Positions 8,469-17,559 of a stretch of DNA of 49,558 bases are shown here, one piece after another. The notes under the pieces are model-generated. The model saw nothing but the letters and a program-made list of their open reading frames with translations, was not told the origin of the DNA and made no database searches. A program made the translations under genes and the position numbers. The DNA is from an uncultured Gammaproteobacteria bacterium (lineage in GTDB: Bacteria > Pseudomonadota > Gammaproteobacteria > GCA-2729495), in the NCBI GenBank assembly GCA_947258805.1, contig CAMYJV010000003.1, positions 1-49,558 on the forward strand, read 5' to 3'. Positions within the stretch are counted from its first letter, which is position 1, and each line of letters opens with the position of its first letter.

Positions 8469-9560
8469 ATGCCTGCAATTATCACCGGCTGGGGTAACTG
8501 TGTGCCGCCGGCCGTCGCCACCAATCATGATCTGGCCGAGATCATGGACACCAGTGACGAATGGATCGTCGAACGCACCGGGATCAGCGAGCGGCACGTA
8601 TCGCACGTTGGTAGCGGCGAACTCGGCGTAGTTGCTGCCCACCGCGCGCTGGCCGCAGCGGGGCGTGAGCCTAATGACGTTGACGCGCTGATCTTCGCCA
8701 GCGTAAGCCCGGAACTGCTGGTCCCGAGTACGGCGTCCGTCGTGCAGAAGCGCATGGGCATCAAGGATGTCGCTGCGATGGATCTGAACGTGGGGTGCAG
8801 CGGCTTTGTCTATGGGCTCGCCGTCGCGAACGGTTTGATTGCCTCCGGGGTCTGCAAGTGCGTACTGCTGATCGCCGCCGAGCGACTGACCTGGTACCTG
8901 GACTGGACCTTGCGCGACACGGCGGTGCTGTTCGGCGACGGATCCGGCGCTGTCGTCATGGAGGCCGGCGGTGCCGACCAGGGCGTGCTGTGGGCAGAAA
9001 TGGGTAACGATGGCGCCGCGGCTGACGCGTTGATGGTGCCGAACTTCGGCACCACCATGGACCGTATCAAGCACGACATGCTCGACATCACAGTGCAGTT
9101 CGACGGCCGGGAAATCTTCCGTCGGGCAGTCAAGGGTATGACCCAGTCGGGCCTGTCAGTGCTGTCGCATGCGGGCTATACCATCGACGACGTGCAACTC
9201 ATGATTCCGCACCAGGCCAACCGGCGCATCATCGACGCGGCCGGCCATAAACTGGGCATCGATCCCGAACGCGTCTATGTGAATGTCGACCGCTTTGGCA
9301 ATACGTCGGCTGCGTCGATCCCCATCGCATTGGCAGAAGCGATGGAACGCAAGCGCATTGGTGCGGGCGACCTGGTGCTGTTTACTGCGTTCGGCGCCGG
9401 CCTGAGCCGTGGCGCTGCCCTGGTGCGCTGGGGGCCCCGCGCGGAGCCCATCGGCACGTCGGACGCCGAGTTGCCGCCGTGCGAGGCCACGGGTCTGGAG
9501 ATCATTCGCCGCCACGCCGAGCCGATGCAGGCCCGGGCGGCCGCGCGCGCCGCCAGCTGA
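8469..9560 (+). CDS. Beta-ketoacyl-ACP synthase III (FabH-like)
   Basis: A 363-residue thiolase-fold condensing enzyme that joins an acyl-CoA starter to malonyl-ACP. The full triad of KAS III is visible: Cys110 (LNVGCSGF), His248 (MIPHQAN) and Asn278 (RFGNTSAAS). The substrate-side motif DEWIVERTGISERH (30-43) is typical. A tail of about 35 residues after the normal end (WGPRAEP) is Ala/Arg-rich and has no known match. FabH genes for fatty acid synthesis usually sit in a fab cluster with plsX and fabD; this one stands alone, so it may serve a specialised acyl or ketone pathway. The gene ends 17 bases before a REP pair and faces the next gene. Confidence 0.92.
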   Translation: MPAIITGWGNCVPPAVATNHDLAEIMDTSDEWIVERTGISERHVSHVGSGELGVVAAHRALAAAGREPNDVDALIFASVSPELLVPSTASVVQKRMGIKDVAAMDLNVGCSGFVYGLAVANGLIASGVCKCVLLIAAERLTWYLDWTLRDTAVLFGDGSGAVVMEAGGADQGVLWAEMGNDGAAADALMVPNFGTTMDRIKHDMLDITVQFDGREIFRRAVKGMTQSGLSVLSHAGYTIDDVQLMIPHQANRRIIDAAGHKLGIDPERVYVNVDRFGNTSAASIPIALAEAMERKRIGAGDLVLFTAFGAGLSRGAALVRWGPRAEPIGTSDAELPPCEATGLEIIRRHAEPMQARAAARAAS

Positions 9561-9577
9561 GGCTCGCCCCCAGGTCC

Positions 9578-9659
9578 GGTGGGAGCGGCTTTAGCCGCGA
9601 CTCCTCTGAATTACCGAGCCGGCCACCATCCGCTGATCGCGGCTAAAGCCGCTCCCACC
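9578..9659. repeat. REP-type inverted pair between convergent genes
   Basis: GGTGGGAGCGGCTTTAGCCG (start of the 23-base arm 9578-9600) is repeated as an exact reverse complement at 9637-9659, separated by 36 bases. Each arm itself holds the short palindrome CGGCTTTAGCCG. This sequence type is a well-known REP element of Pseudomonas, Xanthomonas and relatives, normally scattered between genes and mobilised by TnpA-REP transposases. It lies between two convergent genes (ends 9560 and 9672), where the large stem could stop transcription from both sides. I noticed no second copy in this window. Confidence 0.88.
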
Positions 9660-9671
9660 AGAAGGCGCTTG

Positions 9672-10415
9672 TCAGTTCGCCGCGACGGATTCCGGCTTTG
9701 CCATCCGCATCGTAATCCAGCCGTCGTCCTGCCAGTCCGAGATCTCGGCCACCAGGCCCATGCCCTCGGCCTGCAGCTGCATCATCGGCACCGTGTAGTT
9801 CTCGTGGATCCATTCTTCTGTCATATCGTGCTGGCCGAGCCGCCGGGTTTGCGCAAGCACGTTCCAGTAAGGTGAGCGCCAGCGCATCTCGGTCCCTTCG
9901 CGTTCGTAGTCTATTACCAGCTGGTAAAAACAGGCCGTGCGCTCGGTCAGTGCCAGCATGCCCAGTTCGAGGTCGCCGTTCTGGTCGATCAGTTTGCCGA
10001 CCCGACTGATCATCGGCATCTGCGTCATGACCTGGGCATTGATCCACTCGTCCATCAGGTCATTGTCTTTCGCGAATTGCATCGCGGTCAGCGTCATCTT
10101 GATCAGCGCATCGTTTTGCTCGTGCTGATAGGGCTTGCGGTTGTTCAGCGCCTTGATCAGCGGCTCGACTGCCAACCCGACTTCCATTTCCCGACCGGAG
10201 AAATCGTGGCGCGGATCGCCCGGGGTCGGGCTGGCTTCCTTGATGGCCACGATCACCGCGGCGCCCAGGGCCTCTTCGTGTCCCTTGAACCCGCTGCGGT
10301 TGCCGAACGTGTCCGGTTTCAGGCCGTCGGGGCCATAGTGCGCACCGCCAAAAACCGGCGCGGTGAACATCGTGCAGACCGCCATGGCGGCCATGGTCAG
10401 TAAAACTCTGTTCAT
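9672..10415 (-). CDS. Exported protein of unknown function
   Basis: A 247-residue protein with a Sec signal peptide (about 1-23, cleavage likely after PVFG-type site, leaving GAHYGPDG). The mature part is rich in acidic and Met residues (DALIKMTLTAMQFAKDND, VMTQMPMISRVGK) and appears mostly helical, without a motif I can name. The ATG at 10415 has GGGAG about nine bases before it. It stands alone, convergent with the ketoacyl synthase gene and divergent from the glutathione S-transferase gene. The Gly-Ala-His mature start resembles those of two other exported proteins in this window. Confidence 0.75.
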   Translation of the reverse strand: MNRVLLTMAAMAVCTMFTAPVFGGAHYGPDGLKPDTFGNRSGFKGHEEALGAAVIVAIKEASPTPGDPRHDFSGREMEVGLAVEPLIKALNNRKPYQHEQNDALIKMTLTAMQFAKDNDLMDEWINAQVMTQMPMISRVGKLIDQNGDLELGMLALTERTACFYQLVIDYEREGTEMRWRSPYWNVLAQTRRLGQHDMTEEWIHENYTVPMMQLQAEGMGLVAEISDWQDDGWITMRMAKPESVAAN

Positions 10416-10613
10416 TCTGGAAACTCCCGATCTCGTGATTCAAATCCAAGGATAAGGGCGCGCGCCGCACTGGCGAGCCGCCACCGTTGGGGTTAGTTTC
10501 GCATCAAAATCAGGAGCGCGTAGGCTTGGTCCACGGCCTGTCCGGCGGATGAAGCCGCTAAACCGCCAGGCGGATAAATGGAGCCGTATCGCTCAAAACC
10601 AGTGGAGACCAGC

Positions 10614-11294
10614 ATGCAATTGTACGGCGCCCTCGCGTCACCCTACGTCACGCGAGTGATTCTGTTCGCCAGGCTCAAGAACATTCCGCTGCAGCGCCCG
10701 CTCGTGCCTGGGGACAATCCGCGCAGTGTCGAGTATCACGCGCTGAATCCCATCGGCAAGGTGCCCGGCCTCGAACTGGACGACGGCCAGCTGATTCCGG
10801 AGTCGGCAGTGATTTGCGAGTACCTGGAAGACGCTTACCCGGAGCCTCCGGGGTTGCCTGCCGCGCCGCTGGACCGGATGACCAGCCGGCTCGTTGCACG
10901 GATTACCGACCTGTACATCTCGCCCCGTTTCCAGCCGCTGCTGCCGCACCTGGATCCGGCGCGCCGTGAGCAGACCGCGGTGGACGACCTCGGCGCCGGC
11001 CTCGCCAAGGCCTTCAAGTCTCTCGAGCACTTCATGGGGCCAGGGCCGTTCTGCTTCGGCAGGGTGCCGACACTGGGCGACTGTGCCCTCGGCACGTACG
11101 TGCAACTGCTGAAAAACGTGGTGTTTCCGGCTTTCGACAGCATTGCAGACCCGACCACAGCGCCCGGCCGGTTAGCGGACTGGTGGCAAGCCATGCAGGG
11201 CCACCCGGTCTGCAAGCAGTGTCTTGACGATTACGGCCAGGCCGTGGACGAGTTCATGGCCGCGAATCGCGATACGCTGCAGGAACACAGCTGA
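10614..11294 (+). CDS. Glutathione S-transferase family protein
   Basis: A 226-residue protein with an N-terminal thioredoxin-fold domain: active-site region ASPYVTRVILFAR (8-20), a cis-proline loop GKVPGLELDDG and the gamma-glutamyl contact PESAVICEYLE. A helical C-terminal domain fills the rest (about 90-226). It could conjugate glutathione to electrophiles or be an SspA-like or isomerase relative; the substrate cannot be told. An in-frame ATG at 10578 would add 12 residues, but the ATG at 10614 fits the family start (MQLYGALASP) and has TGGAGA about six bases before it. It is a single gene, convergent with the NTF2-like gene. Confidence 0.9.
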   Translation: MQLYGALASPYVTRVILFARLKNIPLQRPLVPGDNPRSVEYHALNPIGKVPGLELDDGQLIPESAVICEYLEDAYPEPPGLPAAPLDRMTSRLVARITDLYISPRFQPLLPHLDPARREQTAVDDLGAGLAKAFKSLEHFMGPGPFCFGRVPTLGDCALGTYVQLLKNVVFPAFDSIADPTTAPGRLADWWQAMQGHPVCKQCLDDYGQAVDEFMAANRDTLQEHS

Positions 11295-11312
11295 AGGCCG
11301 GGACGGGGGCCC

Positions 11313-11750
11313 TCATTCTGCCGTCAGCGGCGGACGGCCAGTGGGTACGATGCCCTCGTGGTGATGCACGCGCCGCCATTGACCGTCAATGCGGCGCGCC
11401 ACGGTGGTGATGCGCACCCGGCCGCTCAGGGCCCCCGGTGGCTGGAATTCGTAGTCGAGGAAATACCGCGCCACGGCGAAATCGCCCCAGACGTCGACGA
11501 TGGGCGCCTCGATATCGATGCTCAAGGGCCCGCGCCGCTCTGAATCAGACATATCTTTTTTGCGAAATTTCGCCCTTGCCGCGCTGCCACCGTGGACAAG
11601 TTGCGGCTCGAAAAGATCCCAGATCGTGCACTCGGGGGCATCGCACTGTTCCACGAGTGCCGGATCAAACTGCTGATAGGACGCGAAGATACGCGTCACG
11701 AGGTCGGCGACCGCGGCTTTGTCGGCGGCGAGTTGTGGGTCGTCTGGCAT
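11313..11750 (-). CDS. NTF2-like / SnoaL-fold domain protein
   Basis: A 145-residue protein of the cone-shaped NTF2-like fold, seen from an N-terminal helix (AVADLVTRIFASYQQFDPALV), a central acidic strand (ECTIWDLFEPQLVHG) and C-terminal strands ending in WRRVHHHEGIVP. Members include SnoaL-like cyclases, ketosteroid isomerase relatives and DUF4440 proteins. The conserved His pair near the end may face a pocket, but no catalytic set is diagnostic. The ATG at 11750 has GGAG five bases before it. It follows the Nramp-like gene in the same direction with 32 bases between, so they may share a transcript. Confidence 0.75.
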   Translation of the reverse strand: MPDDPQLAADKAAVADLVTRIFASYQQFDPALVEQCDAPECTIWDLFEPQLVHGGSAARAKFRKKDMSDSERRGPLSIDIEAPIVDVWGDFAVARYFLDYEFQPPGALSGRVRITTVARRIDGQWRRVHHHEGIVPTGRPPLTAE

Positions 11751-11782
11751 AGGGGCTCCAGGTATTGCTCCGGCGGCCGCGA

Positions 11783-13213
11783 TCAGCCGCCCAGGATCTG
11801 CGTAAGACTGAAAACGCCCACTGTCAGCAGGCTCAGGCAGGACAATAGCAGGGCGGCGTCCCAGAGGCGGCCCGGCCGCAAGCGCGCGTCGGTCAGCCGG
11901 AAGCGCAAGTACAGCGCACTGAAACCGAGTGCCGGCAGCACCAGGGACTGCACGAGACCACCGACTACCACGAGGCGCACCGGGTTCCAGCCTGTCAGGA
12001 AAATCAGCAGGCAGAGCAGCGGCAGCGTGACGGACAGAACCGCCACGCAGCGCTGCCGGACCGCGGGCTCATCGTCGAGGAGCTTCAGCACGATCAGGCA
12101 GTCGGCAAACAGCCGCGCGGCGCCGGCATTCGCGACCAGGAAAGACGAGTAGAGCACGGCGAGGGCGCCTGCCAGGAACAGGAATTTTGCGTAGATGCCG
12201 AACACTGGTACGTAGGCGCTGGCGAGGCTACTGACCATGCGCATGCCGTCGGGATCGCTGCCCTGCCGGTGCAGGACCGCGGCGCCGATGTAATAGAAAG
12301 CCACGGTGGCTAGCGTGTATACGCACAGGGAAGCGAAGGCGTCGATTTTCATCACGCGGATCCAGCCCTGGGCGCGCGATACCCATTGGGCCCCCGCCGC
12401 CGGGCTGCCAATGAAGCGGCCGTAGCCCCGTTCCAGGCACCAGTAGGGATACACCACCATGTCGGTGCCGCCGATACCGATGATGCCGAACGCCGCCAGC
12501 GCGGTGAGCCAGGCCTCCGGGCGCTCGGGCAAACCGAAAAGCAGGCCATCGAGAATCCCTTCCAGCGGAATCGCAAACTCTGTGGTCTGCAGGGCGACAA
12601 CGTTGCCCACGGTGATCAGCGTGAAGCAGAACACCAGGCCGACGCAGAGGGTCTCCAGCAATGCATAACGGCCGAAATACAGCAGCAGCGCGGTTGCAAA
12701 TGCCACCATCGTTGCCCAGAGGCGGTGGTCTATGGCAGCGGCTTCCAGCGCAGTGGCAGTACTCTCGGGCGCCTGGATGGCCAGCGCGTAGTCGCCGGTA
12801 ATGGGAATCGTCATCGCCAGGGACTGACCCACCCCACCCAGGATGCCGCCCAGCAGTCCGTAGGTCGCGACCATCATCACAAGCCACAGCCAGATGATCC
12901 AGTTGGCCCGCAGCCGTGGTCCCGGAATGCGGTTCAGCGCCGCCAGCGTGGTTTCGTCGCTGCTGACGGTGTAGCGGCCCAGCTCGATCTGGGTAAATAC
13001 CTTGATCACACAACCCAGCACGATGATCCAGAGCAGACTAATGCCGGCCTGGGCGCCGGCTTTGGTAGTGGCGATGAGTTCACCGGACCCCACCAGGCCC
13101 GCGGCAACGATCATGCCCGGGCCCAGGTAGCGCAGGATGTCCCGCCAGCGCGTGGGCGGCTCGCGGGGACCCGACGCGGCAGCGGAATCGCCTGCGTTGG
13201 CTTCAGCGGGCAT
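11783..13213 (-). CDS. Nramp-family transporter with altered metal site
   Basis: A 476-residue protein with about eleven membrane helices, matching the Nramp fold from the start of helix 1 (LGPGMIVAAGLVGSGELIATT, about 30-50). In metal-transporting Nramps helix 1 carries Asp-Pro-Gly-Asn; the aligned positions here are Gly-Ser-Gly-Glu. The Met-Pro-His element of helix 6 is also not recognisable: the matching stretch reads GTDMVVYPYWCLERG. The protein therefore belongs to the wider family but probably does not move Mn or Fe in the usual way. A charged, Ala-rich N-terminus of about 25 residues comes first. The start ATG at 13213 has only a weak ribosome binding site. Confidence 0.82.
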   Translation of the reverse strand: MPAEANAGDSAAASGPREPPTRWRDILRYLGPGMIVAAGLVGSGELIATTKAGAQAGISLLWIIVLGCVIKVFTQIELGRYTVSSDETTLAALNRIPGPRLRANWIIWLWLVMMVATYGLLGGILGGVGQSLAMTIPITGDYALAIQAPESTATALEAAAIDHRLWATMVAFATALLLYFGRYALLETLCVGLVFCFTLITVGNVVALQTTEFAIPLEGILDGLLFGLPERPEAWLTALAAFGIIGIGGTDMVVYPYWCLERGYGRFIGSPAAGAQWVSRAQGWIRVMKIDAFASLCVYTLATVAFYYIGAAVLHRQGSDPDGMRMVSSLASAYVPVFGIYAKFLFLAGALAVLYSSFLVANAGAARLFADCLIVLKLLDDEPAVRQRCVAVLSVTLPLLCLLIFLTGWNPVRLVVVGGLVQSLVLPALGFSALYLRFRLTDARLRPGRLWDAALLLSCLSLLTVGVFSLTQILGG

Positions 13214-13421
13214 GCGACGGTTCAGGGTTGCGTGTAGTCATGGGCTTCCGTTACCTGCGGCCGCGGCGCGGATGCGCCGGGTCAGCTGCAGGCGGCCAGA
13301 ATAGGGTATGTGTATACGTGGGGCGAGTAATGCCCGCCGCGCGTCGCGTCGCCGCCCGTGCCGGCTTGCGCTGGTGGCGGTGAATGCCGAGGATTCGTTG
13401 GGTACCGGGAGGAAACGCGCA

Positions 13422-14429
13422 GTGGACATCGATATCATCCTGAACGAGTTTGCATCGCCGACGGCAGCGGCGGAACTCGGCCTGCTGGCAGAAAGCTATG
13501 GAATCCGTGGCGTCTGGTCGAGTAACTACGGCTGGTCGCGTGATGCGTTCTTCACGCTGTCGTTACTGGCAGACCGGTCTTCGCGGATCCGGATGGGGCC
13601 AATGGCCGTCAGTCCTGCTGAACTGCACCCGCTGAAAATGGCCAACCTGCTGTTTTCGCTGAACGAGCTGAGCCACGGCCGCGCGATGATCATGGTGGGC
13701 GGTGGTGGCGCCGTGTTGCAGGCATTGGGCATGGAGCGTGAGCATATGATCGGCTCGGCGCGCGAATGTCTGCAGATACTCAAGGCCGTGTCGCCGGATA
13801 CAACGCTGAACTTCAAAGGCAAGATCCACAAGGTCTACGGTTATCGACCGGAGTGGGCGACGGACGAGCCGCCGCTGATCTATTTCGGCTCCAACCACCC
13901 ACAAAGCCGGCGCATGTCGGCGGAGCTCGCCGATGGTCTGATTACCAGCGACTTCTGCGTGCCGCTGATGAAGAGTTTTGTGGATTCGTGTCACGAGGAG
14001 CTGCGCGAATTTGGCCGCTCACCGGCTGATTTCCGATTCAGCAACTTCTGGGCCTGGCACATCAAGGCCGATGCCGACGAATCATATCGGGAAGCGCGGC
14101 GCGAGCTGATCCTGCGCGGCTACCTGGGCGAGCAGTACTTCGAACCTTTCCTCGAACCGGAAGAGATCCGGCTGATGCGCGAGCACTTCAAGGAGTTCAT
14201 GGACGCGTTTATGAATCGCAGCGGCGTCATCGAGAATGTGCCCGACGCGCTGGTCCGCAAAATGATCGACAACATTTCTTTCGTGGGCGGGCTGGATGCC
14301 ATCGACAGCGCGGTGGAGACCCTTCGGGCTTTTGCGAGTGCGGGCCTGACGGAGATCGCCTTGCGCGTACACGACGATCCGGCCGAAGCGATCCGGCTGA
14401 TCGGCGAACGGGTCTTGCCGGCGCTTTGA
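13422..14429 (+). CDS. LLM-class flavin-dependent oxidoreductase (luciferase-like)
   Basis: A 335-residue TIM-barrel protein of the bacterial luciferase-like group, which includes F420- and FMN-dependent oxidoreductases. Typical elements are GVWSSNYGWSRDAFFTLSLL near the start, RIRMGPMAVSPAELHPLKMA after it and the loop GRAMIMVGGGG. The later segment PPLIYFGSNHPQSRRMSAELADGLI is the usual second half of the barrel. I chose GTG 13422 because GGGAGGA lies nine bases before it and the protein then begins with the first barrel strand (VDIDIILNEF); the longer frame from 13308 adds an Arg-rich stretch unlike the family. The reaction is unknown. The gene is convergent with ppa. Confidence 0.86.
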   Translation: MDIDIILNEFASPTAAAELGLLAESYGIRGVWSSNYGWSRDAFFTLSLLADRSSRIRMGPMAVSPAELHPLKMANLLFSLNELSHGRAMIMVGGGGAVLQALGMEREHMIGSARECLQILKAVSPDTTLNFKGKIHKVYGYRPEWATDEPPLIYFGSNHPQSRRMSAELADGLITSDFCVPLMKSFVDSCHEELREFGRSPADFRFSNFWAWHIKADADESYREARRELILRGYLGEQYFEPFLEPEEIRLMREHFKEFMDAFMNRSGVIENVPDALVRKMIDNISFVGGLDAIDSAVETLRAFASAGLTEIALRVHDDPAEAIRLIGERVLPAL

Positions 14430-14456
14430 CGGGCGCGAGGCGAGCAGTTGGTGGCG

Positions 14457-15005
14457 CTATGGCCGGGGGCCCCGGGATTTCTCGCCAGCTCGCTCAATGG
14501 CTTCGGTGATCAGCCGGCGGGCGACTGCCGCGTCGTGCCAGTCGCCCAGTTTCACCCACTTGCCGGGTTCGAGATCCTTGTAATGCTCGAAGAAGTGCTC
14601 GATTTGCTGCAAGGTAATGTCGGGCAGGTCTGAGTAGGTGTTGACGTGGTCGTAGCGTTTGGTCAGCTGGTGTGACGGCACCGCGACGATCTTCTCGTCC
14701 TGTCCGGCATTGTCTTCCATGATCAGCACGCCGATGGGCCGGGCGTTGATCAGGCAGCCGGGCACGAGCGCGCGAGTGTTACAGACCAGCACGTCAATGG
14801 GGTCACCGTCCTCCGACAGGGTGTGCGGCACGAATCCGTAGTTGCCCGGGTAGGCCATGGGCGTATACAGAAAGCGATCCACCACCAGCAGGCCCGCCTC
14901 CTTGTCCATTTCGTACTTGATGGGCTGGCCGCCCACCGGGACTTCGATGATGACGTTGATGTCTTCGGGCGGATTGTGGCCAATCTCAATGGCGTCGATG
15001 CGCAT
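14457..15005 (-). CDS. ppa: Inorganic pyrophosphatase, family I
   Basis: A 182-residue soluble enzyme that splits pyrophosphate into two phosphates and so drives biosynthetic reactions. The family I signature is present: [19 protein letters not shown] then [20 protein letters not shown] with the metal-binding Asp cluster ([10 protein letters not shown]). The basic substrate residues appear in KYEMDK and near KRYDH. Length agrees with bacterial enzymes (about 175-180). The ATG at 15005 has AGGGGG about five bases before it. It stands alone, divergent from the kinase fusion gene. Confidence 0.96.
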   Translation of the reverse strand: MRIDAIEIGHNPPEDINVIIEVPVGGQPIKYEMDKEAGLLVVDRFLYTPMAYPGNYGFVPHTLSEDGDPIDVLVCNTRALVPGCLINARPIGVLIMEDNAGQDEKIVAVPSHQLTKRYDHVNTYSDLPDITLQQIEHFFEHYKDLEPGKWVKLGDWHDAAVARRLITEAIERAGEKSRGPRP

Positions 15006-15125
15006 GGAGCCCCCTGCGTGTTTGCTGCCCGCAGTCTACCTTGGGCCAGGCCTCCTTGCCGCCCCGGGCGGCCGAGCACAGAGATACAGCGCGCAGGTCA
15101 CGGTCCCGGTTAGCATTACAAGGCG

Positions 15126-16700
15126 ATGCCAGACCCGAACCCACTGCTGCCGCCCCTGATCCAGGGTCTCCTGGACCCGCACCTGTACCCGCACCCGGCG
15201 ACGGCCGTGGAACTGATCGAGACCCACATTTCCTGGGTGCTGCTGGCAGGTGAATTTGCCTACAAGATTAAGAAGCCCGTGGACCTGGGATTTCTCGATT
15301 TCTCAACGCTGGGAAAGCGGCGTTTCTTTTGCGAAGAGGAAGTCCGGCTGAATCAGCGCCTCGCGCCGGATCTCTACCTGGGCGTCGTACCCATCGGCGG
15401 TACCTCAGGGCAGCCCGGGTGGGACGGTGGTGCGGCCATCGAGTACGCGGTGCGCATGCGCCGGTTCCCGCAGCAGGCACAGCTGGATCGGATGCTGGCC
15501 GCTGGTGAGCTGCGGGCCAGTCAACTGGATGCCTTCGCCAAACTAATTGCAGATTTTCATAGCACTGCGGCGATCGCGGATGCCGACACGCCTTTTGGCG
15601 AACCGGTGACGGTGTACCGGCCTGTAGAGGAAAACTTTCTCGCGCTGCGCGGCGCACTGGAATCACGTGATGCGCTGGAGCAGCTCAATGTGCTGGAGGC
15701 GCGTGGAATGGGCCACTTTCTCGCGCTGCGTGACTTGCTGGCGGGGCGCAAGCGCGAGGGTTTCGTGCGCGAGTGCCATGGCGATTTGCACCTGCGCAAC
15801 CTCGCGTGGGTAAAAGATCGGCCGCTGGCCTTCGACTGCATCGAATTCGATCCCGCGCTGCGATGGATCGATGTGATGAGCGAGATCGCGTTCCTGGTCA
15901 TGGATCTGCACGCGCGCGAGCAGGGAGCGCTGGCCGCTCGATTTCTGAACCGCTACCTGGAACACACTGGCGATTACGCCGGCCTTGAATTGCTGCCCTT
16001 CTACCAGGTCTACCGTGCGCTGGTGCGCGCGAAGGTGGATGCGATACGGCTTCAGCAAACGGATGTCTCTACCGGTGAGAAGGAGCAGATCGAGACCGAA
16101 TGCGCCCGCTACCTGGACCTCGGACGCGATTTCGGGAAACCCGGGGCGCCGTGGCTGCTGATTACCCGCGGCCTGTCGGGATCCGGCAAGACCACGCTCA
16201 GCGAAGGCCTGGTAGAGCAGCTCGGTGCAATCCGGATCCGCTCTGACGTGGAGCGCAAACGACTGTTCGGACTGCCGGCAGAGCAAAGCGCGGGGGCGGA
16301 ACCGGGGCAGGGGATCTACACGGCCGAAGCAGGTCGCATGACCTACACGAAGTTGCTCGAGCTGGCCGAAAGTGTGCTTGATGCGGGCTACCCGGTGATC
16401 GTCGATGCGGTGTTCGCCGAGGCTGAGCAGAGGTCGCCATTCGAACTGCTGGCGGCCAATAAAGGTCTGCCGTTTCTTATCCTGGAGTTTTCGGCTTCTC
16501 CCGGCACGCTGCGTGAACGCATCACCAGCCGGCCCAGGGGCGCGTCCGACGCCGATCTCGCGGTCCTGGAACGCCAGCTTGCACACTGGGAGCCGCTGTC
16601 AACCGAGGAGCAGGGGTGGCTGCTCACGGTAGACACGGAGCAGGCGCTGGACGGCGACCGCCTGGCTGTCGAGATCTGCGCCGCTGTGCGATCAGATTGA
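15126..16700 (+). CDS. APH-like phosphotransferase / P-loop kinase fusion
   Basis: A 524-residue two-domain protein. The first part (about 1-320) resembles aminoglycoside/choline-kinase-like phosphotransferases: CHGDLHLRNLAW (about 218) holds the catalytic Asp and Asn, and FDCIEFDPALRWID supplies the metal-binding Asp. The second part (about 345-524) has a Walker A loop GLSGSGKTT (349-357) and a gluconate/zeta-toxin-like small kinase layout. This fusion is widespread in Gammaproteobacteria, where it is annotated as a bifunctional aminoglycoside phosphotransferase/ATP-binding protein. Its natural substrate is not known, and drug resistance should not be assumed. A short AAGG lies just before the ATG. 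Confidence 0.88.
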   Translation: MPDPNPLLPPLIQGLLDPHLYPHPATAVELIETHISWVLLAGEFAYKIKKPVDLGFLDFSTLGKRRFFCEEEVRLNQRLAPDLYLGVVPIGGTSGQPGWDGGAAIEYAVRMRRFPQQAQLDRMLAAGELRASQLDAFAKLIADFHSTAAIADADTPFGEPVTVYRPVEENFLALRGALESRDALEQLNVLEARGMGHFLALRDLLAGRKREGFVRECHGDLHLRNLAWVKDRPLAFDCIEFDPALRWIDVMSEIAFLVMDLHAREQGALAARFLNRYLEHTGDYAGLELLPFYQVYRALVRAKVDAIRLQQTDVSTGEKEQIETECARYLDLGRDFGKPGAPWLLITRGLSGSGKTTLSEGLVEQLGAIRIRSDVERKRLFGLPAEQSAGAEPGQGIYTAEAGRMTYTKLLELAESVLDAGYPVIVDAVFAEAEQRSPFELLAANKGLPFLILEFSASPGTLRERITSRPRGASDADLAVLERQLAHWEPLSTEEQGWLLTVDTEQALDGDRLAVEICAAVRSD

Positions 16701-16722
16701 ATGCACCCTCTGACCCCGCGCG

Positions 16723-17559
16723 TCAGCCGGTCAGGATCACGGAGCAGCCGATTCGCCCAATCACATCCAGCGCGAGTTGCCGGCCCGGATCTGAGTCATC
16801 GCGCGGCAACACCAGCAGGCGCGCGGCCGCCCGTGCCGTTGCGGTGGCAATGTCCGTGGCGCTGCCAGGCCCGCCGAGTCGGTGGTAGCTGGCCGCCGGA
16901 TAATCGCCGACGATTTCTGCCGCCTGGGCACGCAAACTGGCCTGTTGCGCCTCGTCCGCTGCGGGCAGTAGCACGGCCAGGGCCAGGCCATCGGCCCGGG
17001 CGATGTCCGTGGCCATCTGCAGGGCCGCACGACCACCGGCGGAGTCCTGGTACACCGCCGCGATGCAGCCTGCGCTCGCTGGCGGTTCCTGGACGATGAC
17101 CAGCGTACGCGGGCCACTGGCCAATAGTTCGGGAATCTGCATGCGCAGTGACAGCCGCTGGCCCATCCGGTCCCGCGCACTGGCGACCACGAGCACGTCG
17201 AATCCGGCGCAGGCCTCGAGCAGGCAACGCGTCAGGGGGCCGCGTGTTACCCGGAAGGAAGACGCGACGTTCATCGCATGCGCGCGATTTTCAAAGGCGG
17301 CGCGGACACGGCGCCCGTGCGCCCGGATCTGCCGTTCCATGTCAGCAGCATCCGGTACCCTGGAGCTCGCGTCCTCGTAACGGACCTCCCGGGACACTGG
17401 CAGGAGACTCAGGTTCAGGACTTCGAGATCCTCGATGAACAGGCCGGTGATCTCGGCGGACTCGCGTGTCCACAGGCTCGTGAGCGCGTACTCGACGCTG
17501 CGCGGTGTTGCCGACAAGCTCATGGAGACCAGTATTCGGCGCTTGGGCACCATGCTCAC
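16723..17559 (-). CDS. Tandem universal stress protein (UspA-like)
   Basis: A 278-residue cytosolic protein made of two UspA-like halves. The first (about 8-150) begins RRILVSMSLSATPRSVEYAL and ends with FDVLVVASARDR. The second (about 160-278) has CIAAVYQDSAGGRAALQMA and ends LDVIGRIGCSVILTG. The Gly-rich ATP loop of nucleotide-binding Usps (G-x2-G-x9-G-S/T) is not clear in either half, so it may belong to the non-ATP-binding type. The probable start GTG at 17559 overlaps the stop of the Lon-like gene by four bases (GTGA), so translation is likely coupled; an ATG at 17553 is the alternative. This couples a stress protein to a protease. Confidence 0.78.
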   Translation of the reverse strand: MSMVPKRRILVSMSLSATPRSVEYALTSLWTRESAEITGLFIEDLEVLNLSLLPVSREVRYEDASSRVPDAADMERQIRAHGRRVRAAFENRAHAMNVASSFRVTRGPLTRCLLEACAGFDVLVVASARDRMGQRLSLRMQIPELLASGPRTLVIVQEPPASAGCIAAVYQDSAGGRAALQMATDIARADGLALAVLLPAADEAQQASLRAQAAEIVGDYPAASYHRLGGPGSATDIATATARAAARLLVLPRDDSDPGRQLALDVIGRIGCSVILTG

